From positions 456,001-520,000 of the forward strand of contig NZ_APJI01000006.1 of the NCBI RefSeq assembly GCF_000497575.1: a DNA stretch of 64,000 nt. The letters are read 5' to 3'. The notes beneath the pieces are model-generated. The model was given only the letters and a program-made list of their open reading frames with translations. It was not told the origin of the DNA and ran no database searches. This stretch comes from Afipia sp. OHSU_II-C1 (GTDB lineage: Bacteria; Pseudomonadota; Alphaproteobacteria; Rhizobiales; Xanthobacteraceae). Below are positions 35,444 through 44,226 of the stretch, one piece after another (positions within the stretch are counted from its first letter, which is position 1; each line of letters opens with the position of its first letter). The translations under genes were made by a program, and so were the position numbers.

Positions 35444-36244
35444 TCAGGAAGCCGCCGCCTTGGGACGGCTACGGGAGTTGCGCTGAAAGAAAAGGGCCTG
35501 GCTCGCCACGGCGGACACCATGGCCGGCTGGAACGGCTTCGAGATCAGGAAGGCCGGTTCAGGCCGTTCGCCGGTCAGAAACCGCTCGGGATATGCGGTG
35601 ATGAAGACCACCGGCACCTCGAACGTCTTCAGCAGTTCATTCACTGCATCGAGCCCCGAACTGCCATCGGCCAGCTGAATATCCGCCAGGATCAGACCGG
35701 GCTTCTTCGACTTCGCCAGCGTAATGGCGTCGGTATGGGTCCGGGCGACGCCGATGACATTGTGTCCGAGATTCTTGACCAGGCTCTCGAGATCCATCGC
35801 GATGAATGTTTCGTCTTCGATGATCAGCACATCGGTCGCGATTTCGGCGGCCAGTTCGCGGCCGGCGGAATCCGCCAGTTCACGAACATGTGTGATTTCG
35901 GTGTTGAGGATGTGGGCGACTTCCTCTTCCGAGAAACCTTCGAGCGACAACAGCAGGAAAGCCTGACGCGGAAGCGCCGTCAGATTCGACAGCCGCTGCT
36001 CGGACGCCTGCGCAGGACCCTTGTCGGTGTTCTCATTCAGGGACACCGAATTCCAGATCTGCGTGAATAATCTGAACAGCCCGACGCGCGGCCCGAATTT
36101 TTCTTCCAGCAGCGAGGGGTCTTGCAGCAGGGCTTCAAGCATGGCTGCGACATAGGCATCTCCTGATGCCTGGCTTCCGGTCAAAGCGCGGGCATACCGC
36201 CGCAACAGTGGCAAATGTTCAGCTACGAGCTGAGAACGAGACAT
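35444..36244 (-). CDS. phyR: General stress response regulator PhyR
   Basis: The 266-residue protein joins an N-terminal sigma-factor-like domain (about 1-125; EcfG mimic with LPRQAFLLLSLEGFSEEEVA) to a C-terminal receiver domain (about 137-255). The phosphoacceptor is Asp188 in LILADIQLADG, and the FITAYPERFL stretch is the loop typical of this receiver class. When phosphorylated, PhyR binds the anti-sigma factor NepR and frees EcfG. It is divergent from nepR-ecfG, with a near-consensus EcfG promoter, which implies positive autoregulation. The sensor kinase is probably the HWE kinase at 37451. Confidence 0.96.
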   Translation of the reverse strand: MSRSQLVAEHLPLLRRYARALTGSQASGDAYVAAMLEALLQDPSLLEEKFGPRVGLFRLFTQIWNSVSLNENTDKGPAQASEQRLSNLTALPRQAFLLLSLEGFSEEEVAHILNTEITHVRELADSAGRELAAEIATDVLIIEDETFIAMDLESLVKNLGHNVIGVARTHTDAITLAKSKKPGLILADIQLADGSSGLDAVNELLKTFEVPVVFITAYPERFLTGERPEPAFLISKPFQPAMVSAVASQALFFQRNSRSRPKAAAS

Positions 36245-36321
36245 ACCCCCTCCAATCGGTCATCAATTCAGGTTCGGCCCGACAGCGCGATTGACCGCCG
36301 GTTCCCCCGCTTCGGACTATC

Positions 36322-36346
36322 TACGCATAAATCGGAGAAAAGTTCC
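36322..36346 (-). promoter_or_regulatory. EcfG-type promoter of phyR
   Basis: On the minus strand GGAAC (36346-36342), 16 bp, CGTA (36325-36322), one base from consensus. It is back-to-back with the nepR promoter. Confidence 0.6.
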
Positions 36347-36354
36347 TCCCAGTC

Positions 36355-36379
36355 GGAACTTTCCGCTCACCCTCCCGTT
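36355..36379 (+). promoter_or_regulatory. EcfG-type promoter of nepR-ecfG
   Basis: GGAAC (36355-36359), 16 bp, CGTT (36376-36379), a perfect match giving autoregulation of the sigma factor operon. Confidence 0.85.
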
Positions 36380-36473
36380 TATGACTGGATCAGGCGGGCT
36401 AACGCTTCGCCGGGGGGACAAAAACTCCCGTGTTTTTAGCGAGTTAGCTCATGGGGAAAAACGGATAAAGCCA

Positions 36474-36692
36474 ATGAAAGATCAAAAGCCGCCGTCAAGC
36501 AGGCCACCGGGCAAGCCGGGAGGGCTGAATTCCGAAATTCAATCCAGGATCGGACATCAGTTGCGCGCCATGTACGACGATGTCGTGCGTCAAGGAGTAC
36601 CGGATCGCTTTGCCGATCTGATTCGTCAGCTTGATTCACAAGAGGCGGCTTCACAGATATCCGGAGAACCGACAAAAGATGGGAGGGACTAA
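36474..36692 (+). CDS. nepR: Anti-sigma factor NepR
   Basis: The 72-residue protein has the NepR core: two helices around IGHQLRAMYDDVVRQGVPDR and FADLIRQLD, with flexible ends. It sequesters EcfG in unstressed cells and is itself bound by phosphorylated PhyR. The frame stays open well upstream, but MKDQKPPSSR at 36474 gives the family's usual length and lies just after the promoter leader. Its stop TAA overlaps the ecfG start (TAATG), coupling their translation. Confidence 0.93.
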   Translation: MKDQKPPSSRPPGKPGGLNSEIQSRIGHQLRAMYDDVVRQGVPDRFADLIRQLDSQEAASQISGEPTKDGRD

Positions 36693-37240
36693 TGCCTCTC
36701 ACTGATTCACTTCGCGATGATATCCTCGCCACTGTTCCTAGTCTGCGTGCGTTCGCTATTTCGCTGAGCGGCAATGCTGACCGCGCCGACGACCTCGTGC
36801 AGGAAACGCTGCTGCGTGCGCTTGCGCATATCGACTCGTTCCAGCCGGGATCGAATCTTCCAGCGTGGCTGTTCACAATCCTGCGCAATCTGTTTCGCTC
36901 GGACTATCGCAAGCGGCGGCGTGAGGTCGAGGATGCCGATGGCAGCTATGCCAAGACGCTCAAGTCACAGCCAGCCCAGGGCTCGCACCTCGAGTTTGAG
37001 GAGTTCCGGACCGCGCTCGACAAGCTTCCGCAGGATCAACGAGAAGCGCTCATTCTCGTGGGCGCATCCGGATTCTCCTATGAGGATGCCGCGGCGATCT
37101 GCGGATGCGCAGTCGGCACCATCAAGAGCCGCGTCAATCGCGCGCGGTCGAAGCTGAGCGCCTTGCTCTATGTCGAGGGTGCGGAGGACTTCGGGCCGGA
37201 TAACACCATTCGCGCCGTGATCGGCGGAGGCGGCGGCTAG
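36692..37240 (+). CDS. ecfG: General stress sigma factor EcfG
   Basis: This 182-residue ECF sigma factor has region 2 at about 25-70 (DDLVQETLLRALAHIDSF, then AWLFTILRNLFRSDYRKRR) and region 4 at about 110-165 (LPQDQREALILVGASGFSYE, CAVGTIKSRVNRARSKL). It directs RNA polymerase to GGAAC-N16/17-CGTT promoters, many of which occur in the surrounding 9 kb. Translationally coupled to nepR, it is followed by a strong terminator. Confidence 0.96.
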   Translation: MPLTDSLRDDILATVPSLRAFAISLSGNADRADDLVQETLLRALAHIDSFQPGSNLPAWLFTILRNLFRSDYRKRRREVEDADGSYAKTLKSQPAQGSHLEFEEFRTALDKLPQDQREALILVGASGFSYEDAAAICGCAVGTIKSRVNRARSKLSALLYVEGAEDFGPDNTIRAVIGGGGG

Positions 37241-37262
37241 CCTGCCACCTCACTGCAAATGA

Positions 37263-37292
37263 AAAAGCGGCCACCCGCAGGTGGCCGCTTTT
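37263..37292. terminator. Bidirectional terminator between ecfG and a small gene
   Basis: AAAAGCGGCCACC and GGTGGCCGCTTTT form a perfect 13-bp stem with a CGCA loop. Confidence 0.92.
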
Positions 37293-37296
37293 GCGA

Positions 37297-37380
37297 TTAG
37301 TTGAGGCCGCCAAAGGCCCAGATCAGGATCAGAACGGGAATAGGAATTCCGAGAAACCACAACAGCAGGTATCGTCCCAT
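37297..37380 (-). CDS. 27-residue membrane peptide
   Basis: ATG 37380 opens a frame for MGRYLLLWFLGIPIPVLILI followed by WAFGGLN, a single hydrophobic helix with a short positive N-terminus. AAGGA stands 8 bp upstream and the frame stops 5 bp from the shared terminator. I recall near-identical tiny proteins annotated in rhizobial genomes. A GGAAC about 55 bp upstream lacks a good -10 element, so stress control is uncertain. Its function is unknown. Confidence 0.7.
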   Translation of the reverse strand: MGRYLLLWFLGIPIPVLILIWAFGGLN

Positions 37381-37450
37381 GGAACTTTCCTTCGCGTGAC
37401 ACCTGCTGCCTAATTCTTCGCGCGAAAGTTTGTTCCTGCGTCGGCCTGGA

Positions 37451-39103
37451 TCAACGCTTCTTCACCGGCTTGCCGATGCGCTCGGTGCGATCCATTTCAG
37501 CCTCGTCCACCACGGTCTCCATCGGAGCGGTGAGCTCATAAACGTAGCTGACATCCGTGAAGTAACGCTTCGACGCACCGCCCAGCGCCTCGGGCGCAAC
37601 GCGGTCCAGAAGCACGAGACCGAATTCGCTGTCCGCACGGCGGGTGGCTGCGCTGGTGTTGAATTCCTCCCAGCGGAAATGGAAAACCGCATCAGGTCCA
37701 TCGGACACCGTCCAGCCGGCGACGATATGCGGATGCTTGCCGACCAGCGATAAACCTTCATCCGCATGCGATGCCAGTTCGAAGAACAGCAGCGACAGGC
37801 TTTGCGCCGCGCGCGCACTGACAGTGATGTCCGGCCCGGTGAGCGCAATGCGATCCGCGTGCGGAATCGCACGCGACTCGAACAGTCCTTTGAGCTTGAC
37901 GCCCTGCCACTGGCTTTCGCTGAGCAACGACACGACATGCGACATCGCGTGAATCCGGCCGATCAGGAGATCGCGCGCAATATCGACGTCGGCGCCATGA
38001 CGCATCGTGCGGGTCACGATCGACTGGATCACCGCAAGAATGTTCTTTACGCGATGATTGAGTTCATCGATCACGGCGGTCAGCCGCCGCTCGAAGTCGA
38101 TGCGGGTCTGGATCTCCCGGCTGAGCCGGACGTTGTTGTAGGACACGTATCCGAACAGGCCGCAGAAAATGAGGGTCAGCGCCGCGCCGATCAGCGACAC
38201 GATCGCTGCCAGTTCCTGCGCCCGCGTCGCCACATTGGTTTTTGCGTAGTAGATCAGGGTCCAGTCCCGCGCGCCGAAGGACACGACACGCAGCAGCGGC
38301 GGATTGTCGGCATCCAGTTGCAGCGGAACGGATGTGACGTTTCCGTCGGCGTCGGAGGTCAGATTGTCCGAAGCATTGCGCGGATCGCGCAGCGCCACCG
38401 AGAACAACGACAACTCGTCATTGGTGAGCATCAGCGGCGCCAGCCGATAGGATATGGTCAGAAAGCCTGCAACGGTGGGGCTCGTATCCGCCCGTACCGG
38501 CGAGGCCAGCACGATGCCCATGGGACCACCGGTACGCAGCAGCACGAAGGGATCGGAAGATACCGGCCTGTCCTCCTCCACCGCACGATTGAACATCTCC
38601 GCGATCACCGGATGATTATTCAGCATGCGACCGACAAAGGTCTTGGTTTCATCGTTCTGCGGCTCGACATCCATCACCACGGTCGCCGGATCGGGTACCG
38701 CCACCGGATTCAACGGCGTGTCGTTGAAGTTCCGGATTGTCGGGTTCGGAAAACCGGCAGCCTTCAGTTCGTTCTGCGCCCGGCCGAAATCGGCACGCGG
38801 AATACGGGCCACCCAGCTTGCGACAAGAAAATCGGTCTTGAAGGCATAAATCGACGACCGCAACGGCTGCAGTGCATTGGCCATGTTGCCCGCCGGCGAG
38901 CGGAACAATCCGACCGCGACACGGGCGAGCAGTTCGCGCTCACTCAGCCGCTCCTGAACCAGACTTGCGTGGGTATCGACCGCGCGCGCCAGCGTGGTCT
39001 GTCCGATGGACAGTTCCTGGTCGTAAACCTTCATGGCAGCGAGACCGGAAAGGACCAGTCCGATGATCGCCATCAGTCCGATGATGAAACCGAGACGGAG
39101 CAC
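37451..39103 (-). CDS. Membrane sensor histidine kinase, CHASE-type sensor, HWE/HisKA_2 family (PhyK candidate)
   Basis: The 550-residue protein has a membrane helix near 5-25, a periplasmic CHASE-like sensor (about 40-290), a second helix near 305-330, then an HWE/HisKA_2 phosphotransfer helix with His350 in ELNHRVKN. The ATPase region is degenerate: the N-box reads ELASHA with His446 where Asn is expected, and the usual W-x-E-x-GGP element is replaced by RWEEFNTSAATRR. It sits beside ecfG and is the natural candidate for the kinase that phosphorylates PhyR. The start is GTG with a weak ribosome binding site. Confidence 0.85.
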   Translation of the reverse strand: MLRLGFIIGLMAIIGLVLSGLAAMKVYDQELSIGQTTLARAVDTHASLVQERLSERELLARVAVGLFRSPAGNMANALQPLRSSIYAFKTDFLVASWVARIPRADFGRAQNELKAAGFPNPTIRNFNDTPLNPVAVPDPATVVMDVEPQNDETKTFVGRMLNNHPVIAEMFNRAVEEDRPVSSDPFVLLRTGGPMGIVLASPVRADTSPTVAGFLTISYRLAPLMLTNDELSLFSVALRDPRNASDNLTSDADGNVTSVPLQLDADNPPLLRVVSFGARDWTLIYYAKTNVATRAQELAAIVSLIGAALTLIFCGLFGYVSYNNVRLSREIQTRIDFERRLTAVIDELNHRVKNILAVIQSIVTRTMRHGADVDIARDLLIGRIHAMSHVVSLLSESQWQGVKLKGLFESRAIPHADRIALTGPDITVSARAAQSLSLLFFELASHADEGLSLVGKHPHIVAGWTVSDGPDAVFHFRWEEFNTSAATRRADSEFGLVLLDRVAPEALGGASKRYFTDVSYVYELTAPMETVVDEAEMDRTERIGKPVKKR

Positions 39104-39373
39104 GCAATTACTCGAAAAGGAGAAGGGATGAAAAATGACACCGGCCGGCGAGGCCGGCCTGGCAAAAATCGACGTTGTACGCAGATACCGAACTGCAGGT
39201 CATGAGTGCTCTGAACTGACGGATCGTTCGGGCAAACGAACCGGCACGGCTTGAATGGGTCGCGAATGGATTAATGTAAGCGCTGACAGATGGTTCCAGC
39301 GACGGGAAAATATACCTCTCAGCGCTCATGGTAAATCCGGCGCAACTCCCCCGTAGCCCGCACGAACGGCAGG

Positions 39374-39490
39374 CTAGGCAACAACCAGGGCCAGCCCGAC
39401 GACGACGGCGACGATTCCAAGCAGAACCGCGCCAAGAAAGACGCCGCTATAGTCTCTGCCGGATGCTGCTGCGAAAACAGAATGCTTCAT
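39374..39490 (-). CDS. 38-residue membrane peptide, possibly leaderless
   Basis: ATG 39490 opens a 38-residue frame, MKHSVFAAASGRDYSGVFLG, followed by a hydrophobic helix ending in VVGLALVVA. There is no ribosome binding site, but a GGAAC-N16-TGTT promoter ends 9 bp before the ATG, so the transcript would start at or within a few bases of the start codon. The remaining 270 bp down to the kinase gene hold no convincing feature. The function is unknown; the reality of the gene rests on promoter position and hydrophobic pattern. Confidence 0.5.
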   Translation of the reverse strand: MKHSVFAAASGRDYSGVFLGAVLLGIVAVVVGLALVVA

Positions 39491-39498
39491 GCATGACT

Positions 39499-39523
39499 AA
39501 CACTCCGGCCACCCAGGCGTTCC
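39499..39523 (-). promoter_or_regulatory. EcfG-type promoter of the 38-residue peptide gene
   Basis: On the minus strand GGAAC (39523-39519), 16 bp, TGTT (39502-39499), the same variant -10 as at 30550-30574. Confidence 0.5.
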
Positions 39524-39577
39524 AGAAAATACCGATGCGGAAGGACGCACCCCCTGTGCAGAAAGGCAGGCGTTGCC

Positions 39578-40219
39578 TCAGTTAACCTTCTCCGGAACCG
39601 AAACCTGAAGGCCGCCCTTTGCCTCGATGAAGCGGATGATGCGATCCAGCCCTTCGCTCTTTTTCAGGTTGGTCATGACGAAGGGGCGCTCGCCCCGCAT
39701 CCGCTTCGCATCGGTGTCCATCTTCTCGAGCGAGGCGCCGACATGGGGGGCGAGATCGATCTTGTTGATCACCAGCAGATCCGAGCGGGTGATGCCGGGG
39801 CCGCCCTTGGACGGAATCTTGTCGCCCGCCGCAACGTCGATCACATAGATGGTCAGGTCGGCCAGTTCCGGCGAAAAGGTCGCCGCCAGATTGTCGCCGC
39901 CGGATTCGATCAGCACAAGATCGAGATCGGGAAACTTGACCCGCATGTCGGCCACTGCCGCGAGATTCATCGAGGCATCTTCGCGGATCGCCGTATGCGG
40001 ACAGCCACCGGTCTCCACGCCCGCAATGCGATCCGGCGTCAGCGAACCTGAGCGAACCAGAAACTCCGCGTCCCACTTTGTATAGATATCGTTGGTGATG
40101 GCCGCGATCTCGTAACGCTCGCGCATCGACTTGCAGAGCAGGTCCATCAGGGCGGTCTTGCCCGATCCGACAGGTCCGCCGATGCCGACGCGCAACGGTC
40201 CGTTCATGCTGGTGCTCAT
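39578..40219 (-). CDS. ureG: Urease accessory GTPase UreG
   Basis: The 213-residue SIMIBI GTPase powers nickel delivery to urease. The P-loop GGPVGSGKT is at 14-22, the metal-binding CPH motif appears in [17 protein letters not shown], and the guanine motif is NKID. The frame extends upstream to 40489, but that part overlaps ure[16 protein letters not shown] is the natural start. It is the last gene of the urt-ure unit, 13 bp after ureF. Confidence 0.96.
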   Translation of the reverse strand: MSTSMNGPLRVGIGGPVGSGKTALMDLLCKSMRERYEIAAITNDIYTKWDAEFLVRSGSLTPDRIAGVETGGCPHTAIREDASMNLAAVADMRVKFPDLDLVLIESGGDNLAATFSPELADLTIYVIDVAAGDKIPSKGGPGITRSDLLVINKIDLAPHVGASLEKMDTDAKRMRGERPFVMTNLKKSEGLDRIIRFIEAKGGLQVSVPEKVN

Positions 40220-40232
40220 AGGGACATCTTTC

Positions 40233-40958
40233 TCAAGATCGAAACAGCCTCGTGTACTGCGTTTCATGGCGCATGCTGGCGAGATCGGCGCGGAACGTCG
40301 CGCTGCCGAGATCGTCCAGCGAACCCTGCAAGGATTTCTCCGCCGTCGCGGCGATCGCGCCCTCAAGTGCGGCGAGCACATGCTGGCTGTCGGTTTGCCC
40401 GAGCGGGATGAGACGCACGCCAGCCGATATCCAGTTCGACGTCGTGGCGTGGAGAAACGCATGCAGCGTCGAAGACAGCTGAATATCATGCCCCGCCGCG
40501 AGAACTCCCACGGCTACCGGGTAGGTGACCGGGCCCGTCACATGCGCGGATAGCAAATCCAGCGCCTCGCAATTCCAGGCCGAGCGGGCAATCTCGACAA
40601 AGGCGCGGCCCTGCGCCGTTGTCTCCAGATGCCGTTCGCGCGACGGTGTGAAAGCCGCGGCAAGTTCGGCAATCTCGCCCAGCGTCCCACCGTCACCCAC
40701 CTCGGCGGCGCGCCATGCGTGGCACAGAAACAGGCCGTCGCAGAAACCGGCGCCCTCCAGCAGCATCGCGGCGAGCCAGTCCTGCAATGTCGCCCTGTCC
40801 TTGATGTCGCCAGCTTCGACCGCCCACTCGATGCCGCTGGAATAGGAGAACGACCCGACCGGAAACGACGGCGACAGCCATGTCATCAGGCGAAAGAGCG
40901 CAGCCGACTCCTCCGCCCCGGATTCGACGCCATTCTGATCGCGCTCATTTATGGTCAT
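40233..40958 (-). CDS. ureF: Urease accessory protein UreF
   Basis: This 241-residue all-helical protein, with [21 protein letters not shown] near the N-terminus and [21 protein letters not shown] near the C-terminus, acts as activator of UreG in the UreD-F-G complex. The start at 40958 lies within the last codons of ureE (14-bp overlap). The longer frame is rejected because its extra residues are the His-codon-rich ureE tail in another frame. Confidence 0.94.
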   Translation of the reverse strand: MTINERDQNGVESGAEESAALFRLMTWLSPSFPVGSFSYSSGIEWAVEAGDIKDRATLQDWLAAMLLEGAGFCDGLFLCHAWRAAEVGDGGTLGEIAELAAAFTPSRERHLETTAQGRAFVEIARSAWNCEALDLLSAHVTGPVTYPVAVGVLAAGHDIQLSSTLHAFLHATTSNWISAGVRLIPLGQTDSQHVLAALEGAIAATAEKSLQGSLDDLGSATFRADLASMRHETQYTRLFRS

Positions 40959-41520
40959 GAGCATGGGAATGACCGTGGTGATGATCATGGTCATGCCCGC
41001 CGTGACCATGATCGTGCGCGTGATTATGGTCATGGCGCGCATGATCGTGGTGGCCGTGACCGTGATGATCATGACCATGCGATCCATGACCGCCACCGGA
41101 ATACGCTCCACCCTCGGGATCGAACGGCGCTTCAATGATGATCACACGCGCGCCGAGGCCGCGCACCATGTCCTCGATCACATGATCGCGGCGGATGCGA
41201 AGGCCCTTGCCGATGATCTGTGTCGGCAAGTGACGATTCCCAAGATGCCAGGCGACCCGCACCAGATGATGCGGATCGGTGCCGCGGATCTCCACCAGCG
41301 GTTCGGGCGCGGCGACCACCTCGATAAGTCGCCCGTCTTCCAGCACCAGGGCATCGCCGCCGCGCAGGGCGACGGCTTCCTTCAGGTCCAGCAGGAATTC
41401 CAGCCCTCGCGTACCGGTCATGGCCATGCGGCGCCGGTGCCGGTCGTCGAAACCGAGGACCACCGTGTCGGCAGCCCCGGTCCAACTGCCGGGCGGGCGA
41501 ACCTGCGTCGCGCGGATCAT
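40945..41520 (-). CDS. ureE: Urease accessory nickel metallochaperone UreE
   Basis: The 191-residue protein has an N-terminal peptide-binding domain (about 1-75), a metal-binding domain with [11 protein letters not shown], and a C-terminal tail of about 55 residues in which roughly every second residue is His ([19 protein letters not shown] and onward), a nickel store. It hands nickel to UreG. The gene is 10 bp from the monooxygenase-fold gene upstream and overlaps ureF. Confidence 0.95.
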   Translation of the reverse strand: MIRATQVRPPGSWTGAADTVVLGFDDRHRRRMAMTGTRGLEFLLDLKEAVALRGGDALVLEDGRLIEVVAAPEPLVEIRGTDPHHLVRVAWHLGNRHLPTQIIGKGLRIRRDHVIEDMVRGLGARVIIIEAPFDPEGGAYSGGGHGSHGHDHHGHGHHDHARHDHNHAHDHGHGGHDHDHHHGHSHAHDHK

Positions 41521-41530
41521 GACGGCGTGC

Positions 41531-41830
41531 TCATAGTTTCTGGACTTCGCCTCCGCTGATGATCTCGATCTCGGTCGGCGAGGCTTTCAACGGCGCGGAC
41601 AGTTCGCGCCACGCCTTCAGATGCGGCGCGCGGCTGTGCGCGGTGAGATCATCGCGCGTTTCCCAGCGCTCGACGAAGACCAGGGTGTTCGGATCATTCA
41701 CGCTGGAATGGAGCTCATAGGAGATGCAGCCCTTCTCCTTGCGGGTCTCGGCGATGCAGGTTTTCGCACCAGCGATGAAGGCCTCGCGGCCTTCCGGTTT
41801 CACCTTGGTGGTGGCGACGACGTAGATCAT
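41531..41830 (-). CDS. Antibiotic biosynthesis monooxygenase (ABM) domain protein 1
   Basis: This 99-residue dimeric alpha+beta-barrel protein begins [20 protein letters not shown], with [20 protein letters not shown] in the middle. ABM proteins include heme-degrading and quinone monooxygenases and many of unknown role. It overlaps its paralog at 41827 by 4 bp (ATGA), and both lie between ureC and ureE. A link to urea use is suggested only by position. Confidence 0.88.
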   Translation of the reverse strand: MIYVVATTKVKPEGREAFIAGAKTCIAETRKEKGCISYELHSSVNDPNTLVFVERWETRDDLTAHSRAPHLKAWRELSAPLKASPTEIEIISGGEVQKL

Positions 41831-42126
41831 CGAACCTCCACGTTCGCCGGCGTAATGACTTCGATCTTCGGCGGCGCTGCGAGACAATTCACGACCACGC
41901 GTCCGAACGTCTTCATGTGCTCGGCCTTGCGGTGCGGCACCAGCGCCTCGGCGTTTTCCCACTGCTCGACGAAGACCAGCTTGGTGGGATCTGTCACGCT
42001 CTCATGCAGATCGTAGGCGATGTTCCCGGCTTCCTTGCGGGTCTCGGCGATGCAGGCTTTCGCGGCGGCAATCATGTCCGCACGCGTTTCAGGCTTGATG
42101 GTCAAAGTCGCAACAACGTAGATCAC
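41827..42126 (-). CDS. Antibiotic biosynthesis monooxygenase (ABM) domain protein 2
   Basis: This 99-residue tandem paralog of the previous gene starts MIYVVATLTIKPETRADMIA with a GTG codon and has LVFVEQWENAEALVPHRKAE. The two share length, start and register, so they arose by duplication and may form a heterodimer. It lies 37 bp after ureC. No catalytic assignment is possible. Confidence 0.88.
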   Translation of the reverse strand: MIYVVATLTIKPETRADMIAAAKACIAETRKEAGNIAYDLHESVTDPTKLVFVEQWENAEALVPHRKAEHMKTFGRVVVNCLAAPPKIEVITPANVEVR

Positions 42127-42163
42127 GGTAATCCTCCCGGCTTTTACTGTTAAGGCCGGGACC

Positions 42164-43879
42164 CTAGTACATGAAATAGCGCTGCGCCATGGGAAGGACC
42201 TCCGCGGGCGCGCAGGTCAGCAATTCGCCGTCGGCGCGCACCTCGTAGGTCTCGGGATCGACCTCGATATTCGGGGTCGCACCGTTGTGAATCATGCTTT
42301 TCTTCGATATCCGGCCACGCGTGTTTGAAACACCGTAGAGCTTCTTGTCGATGCCGAGTTTCTTGGCGAGCCCGCCTGCAATCGCCGCTTTCGACGTGAA
42401 AACCACCGACGACGCGGTGAGGGACTTGCCGTAGGCGGCGAACATCGGCTGATAATGCACCGGCTGCGGCGTCGGGATCGACGCATTCGGATCGCCCATC
42501 GGAGCTGCGACAATGGAGCCGCCCTTGACGATCAGATCGGGCTTGACGCCAAAGAACGCCGGCGACCACAGCACGAGATCGGCCATCTTGCCCTTCTCGA
42601 CCGAACCGATCAGCTTCGACACGCCATGCGCGATCGCAGGGTTGATGGTGTATTTCGCGATGTAGCGCTTCACGCGGAAATTGTCGTTGTCCTTGCCCTT
42701 GTCCTCCGGCAGCGAACCGCGCTGCTTCTTCATCTTGTCGGCGGTCTGCCAGGTGCGGATGATGACTTCGCCGAGGCGGCCCATCGCCTGACTGTCCGAC
42801 GACAGCATCGACAGCGCGCCGAGATCGTGAAGGATGTCCTCTGCCGCGATGGTCTCCTTGCGGATGCGGCTTTCGGCGAAGGCCAGATCTTCCGCAATCG
42901 ACGGATCGAGATGATGACAGACCATCAGCATGTCGAGATGCTCGTCGATGGTGTTGCGGGTGAACGGTCGGGTCGGGTTGGTCGACGACGGCAAGACGTT
43001 CTTCAGACCTGCGACCTTGATGATATCCGGCGCGTGGCCGCCCCCCGCGCCTTCGGTGTGGAAGGCATGGATGGTGCGACCCTTGAACGCCTTGACGGTG
43101 TCTTCGACAAAGCCGGATTCGTTCAACGTGTCCGAATGCAGCATGACCTGAATGTCGTAGTCGTCGGCGACCGACAGGCAGTTGTCGATGGCGGCGGGCG
43201 TGGTGCCCCAGTCTTCATGGAGCTTGAGCGCACACGCACCGGCCTTGATCATCTCCACCAGCGCGGCGGGACGCGAGGCGTTGCCCTTGCCGGAAATGCC
43301 GAGATTGACCGGAAACGCGTCGAACGACTGGATCATCCGCGCCATGTGCCACGGTCCCGGTGTGCAGGTGGTCGCGAAGGTGCCGTGCGATGGACCTGTG
43401 CCTCCGCCAAGCATCGACGTGACGCCACTCATCAGCGCATGTTCGATCTGCTGCGGACATATGAAATGGATGTGCGAATCGAAGCCGCCGGCGGTGAGGA
43501 TCTTGCCTTCACCCGCGATGATGTCGGTGCCGGGACCGATGATAATGGTGACGCCGGGCTGAATGTCAGGGTTACCCGCCTTGCCGATGGCCGAGATGTA
43601 GCCGTCCTTGATGGCGACATCGGCCTTGACGATGCCCCAGTGGTCCACGATCAGCGCATTGGTGATGACGGTATCGGCCGCGCCCTGCTTGTTGGTGATC
43701 TGCGACTGGCCCATGCCGTCGCGAATCACCTTGCCGCCACCGAACTTCACTTCTTCGCCGTAGACGGTGAAATCCTTCTCGACCTCGATGATCAAGTCGG
43801 TATCGGCCAGCCGGACCTTGTCCCCTGTCGTGGGACCGAACATGTCCGCATAGACGGAGCGAGAAATTCTGGTGGCCAT
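42164..43879 (-). CDS. ureC: Urease subunit alpha
   Basis: The 571-residue catalytic subunit hydrolyses urea to ammonia and carbamate at a di-nickel centre. Ligands seen are H136-I-H138, the carbamylated Lys219 in [11 protein letters not shown], and [10 protein letters not shown] and [12 protein letters not shown] further on; the flap motif [20 protein letters not shown] is present. Length and residues are complete. It lies 31 bp after ureB. Confidence 0.98.
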   Translation of the reverse strand: MATRISRSVYADMFGPTTGDKVRLADTDLIIEVEKDFTVYGEEVKFGGGKVIRDGMGQSQITNKQGAADTVITNALIVDHWGIVKADVAIKDGYISAIGKAGNPDIQPGVTIIIGPGTDIIAGEGKILTAGGFDSHIHFICPQQIEHALMSGVTSMLGGGTGPSHGTFATTCTPGPWHMARMIQSFDAFPVNLGISGKGNASRPAALVEMIKAGACALKLHEDWGTTPAAIDNCLSVADDYDIQVMLHSDTLNESGFVEDTVKAFKGRTIHAFHTEGAGGGHAPDIIKVAGLKNVLPSSTNPTRPFTRNTIDEHLDMLMVCHHLDPSIAEDLAFAESRIRKETIAAEDILHDLGALSMLSSDSQAMGRLGEVIIRTWQTADKMKKQRGSLPEDKGKDNDNFRVKRYIAKYTINPAIAHGVSKLIGSVEKGKMADLVLWSPAFFGVKPDLIVKGGSIVAAPMGDPNASIPTPQPVHYQPMFAAYGKSLTASSVVFTSKAAIAGGLAKKLGIDKKLYGVSNTRGRISKKSMIHNGATPNIEVDPETYEVRADGELLTCAPAEVLPMAQRYFMY

Positions 43880-43910
43880 TAGTATGCCCCTGTCCTGAAA
43901 TTGATGCCGC

Positions 43911-44216
43911 TCACAACTTGCCGCTCACATCGCCGCGGAAACCGTAGATCGTACGTTTACCAGCCACCGCGACGAGATTGACCTCGCGCGTCTGGCCCGG
44001 CTCGAAGCGAACGGCTGTCCCCGCCGCGATGTCGAGCCGCATGCCGCGCGCTTTCTTGCGGTCGAACTTCAGCGCCGGATTGGTCTCGAAGAAATGATAG
44101 TGCGAACCAACCTGAATGGGCCGGTCGCCGGTGTTGGCCACCGTCAGCGTCACCGTCTTGCGGCCGGCATTGAGTTCGATATCGCCGTCCTTGATGAAGA
44201 GTTCACCGGGGATCAT
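43911..44216 (-). CDS. ureB: Urease subunit beta
   Basis: The 101-residue structural subunit begins [19 protein letters not shown] and contains [14 protein letters not shown], the UreB hallmark. It is separate from ureA (10-bp gap), the three-subunit (alpha, beta, gamma) layout of most bacteria. Confidence 0.97.
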   Translation of the reverse strand: MIPGELFIKDGDIELNAGRKTVTLTVANTGDRPIQVGSHYHFFETNPALKFDRKKARGMRLDIAAGTAVRFEPGQTREVNLVAVAGKRTIYGFRGDVSGKL

Positions 44217-44226
44217 CCTGAAGTCC

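Noticed and set aside
37412-37436. GGAAC 16 bp before AATT on the minus strand upstream of the 27-residue peptide gene.
   Set aside because: The -10 element matches in only two of four positions.
39273-39297. GGAAC-N16-CATT on the minus strand, a possible stress promoter of the sensor kinase.
   Set aside because: The mismatch is in the conserved G of the -10 and the site is about 160 bp from the gene; too weak to list.
40945-41140. Short-period CATGAC-type repeats on the DNA, considered as a CRISPR or tandem-repeat element.
   Set aside because: They encode the His-rich tail of UreE; there is no spacer structure.
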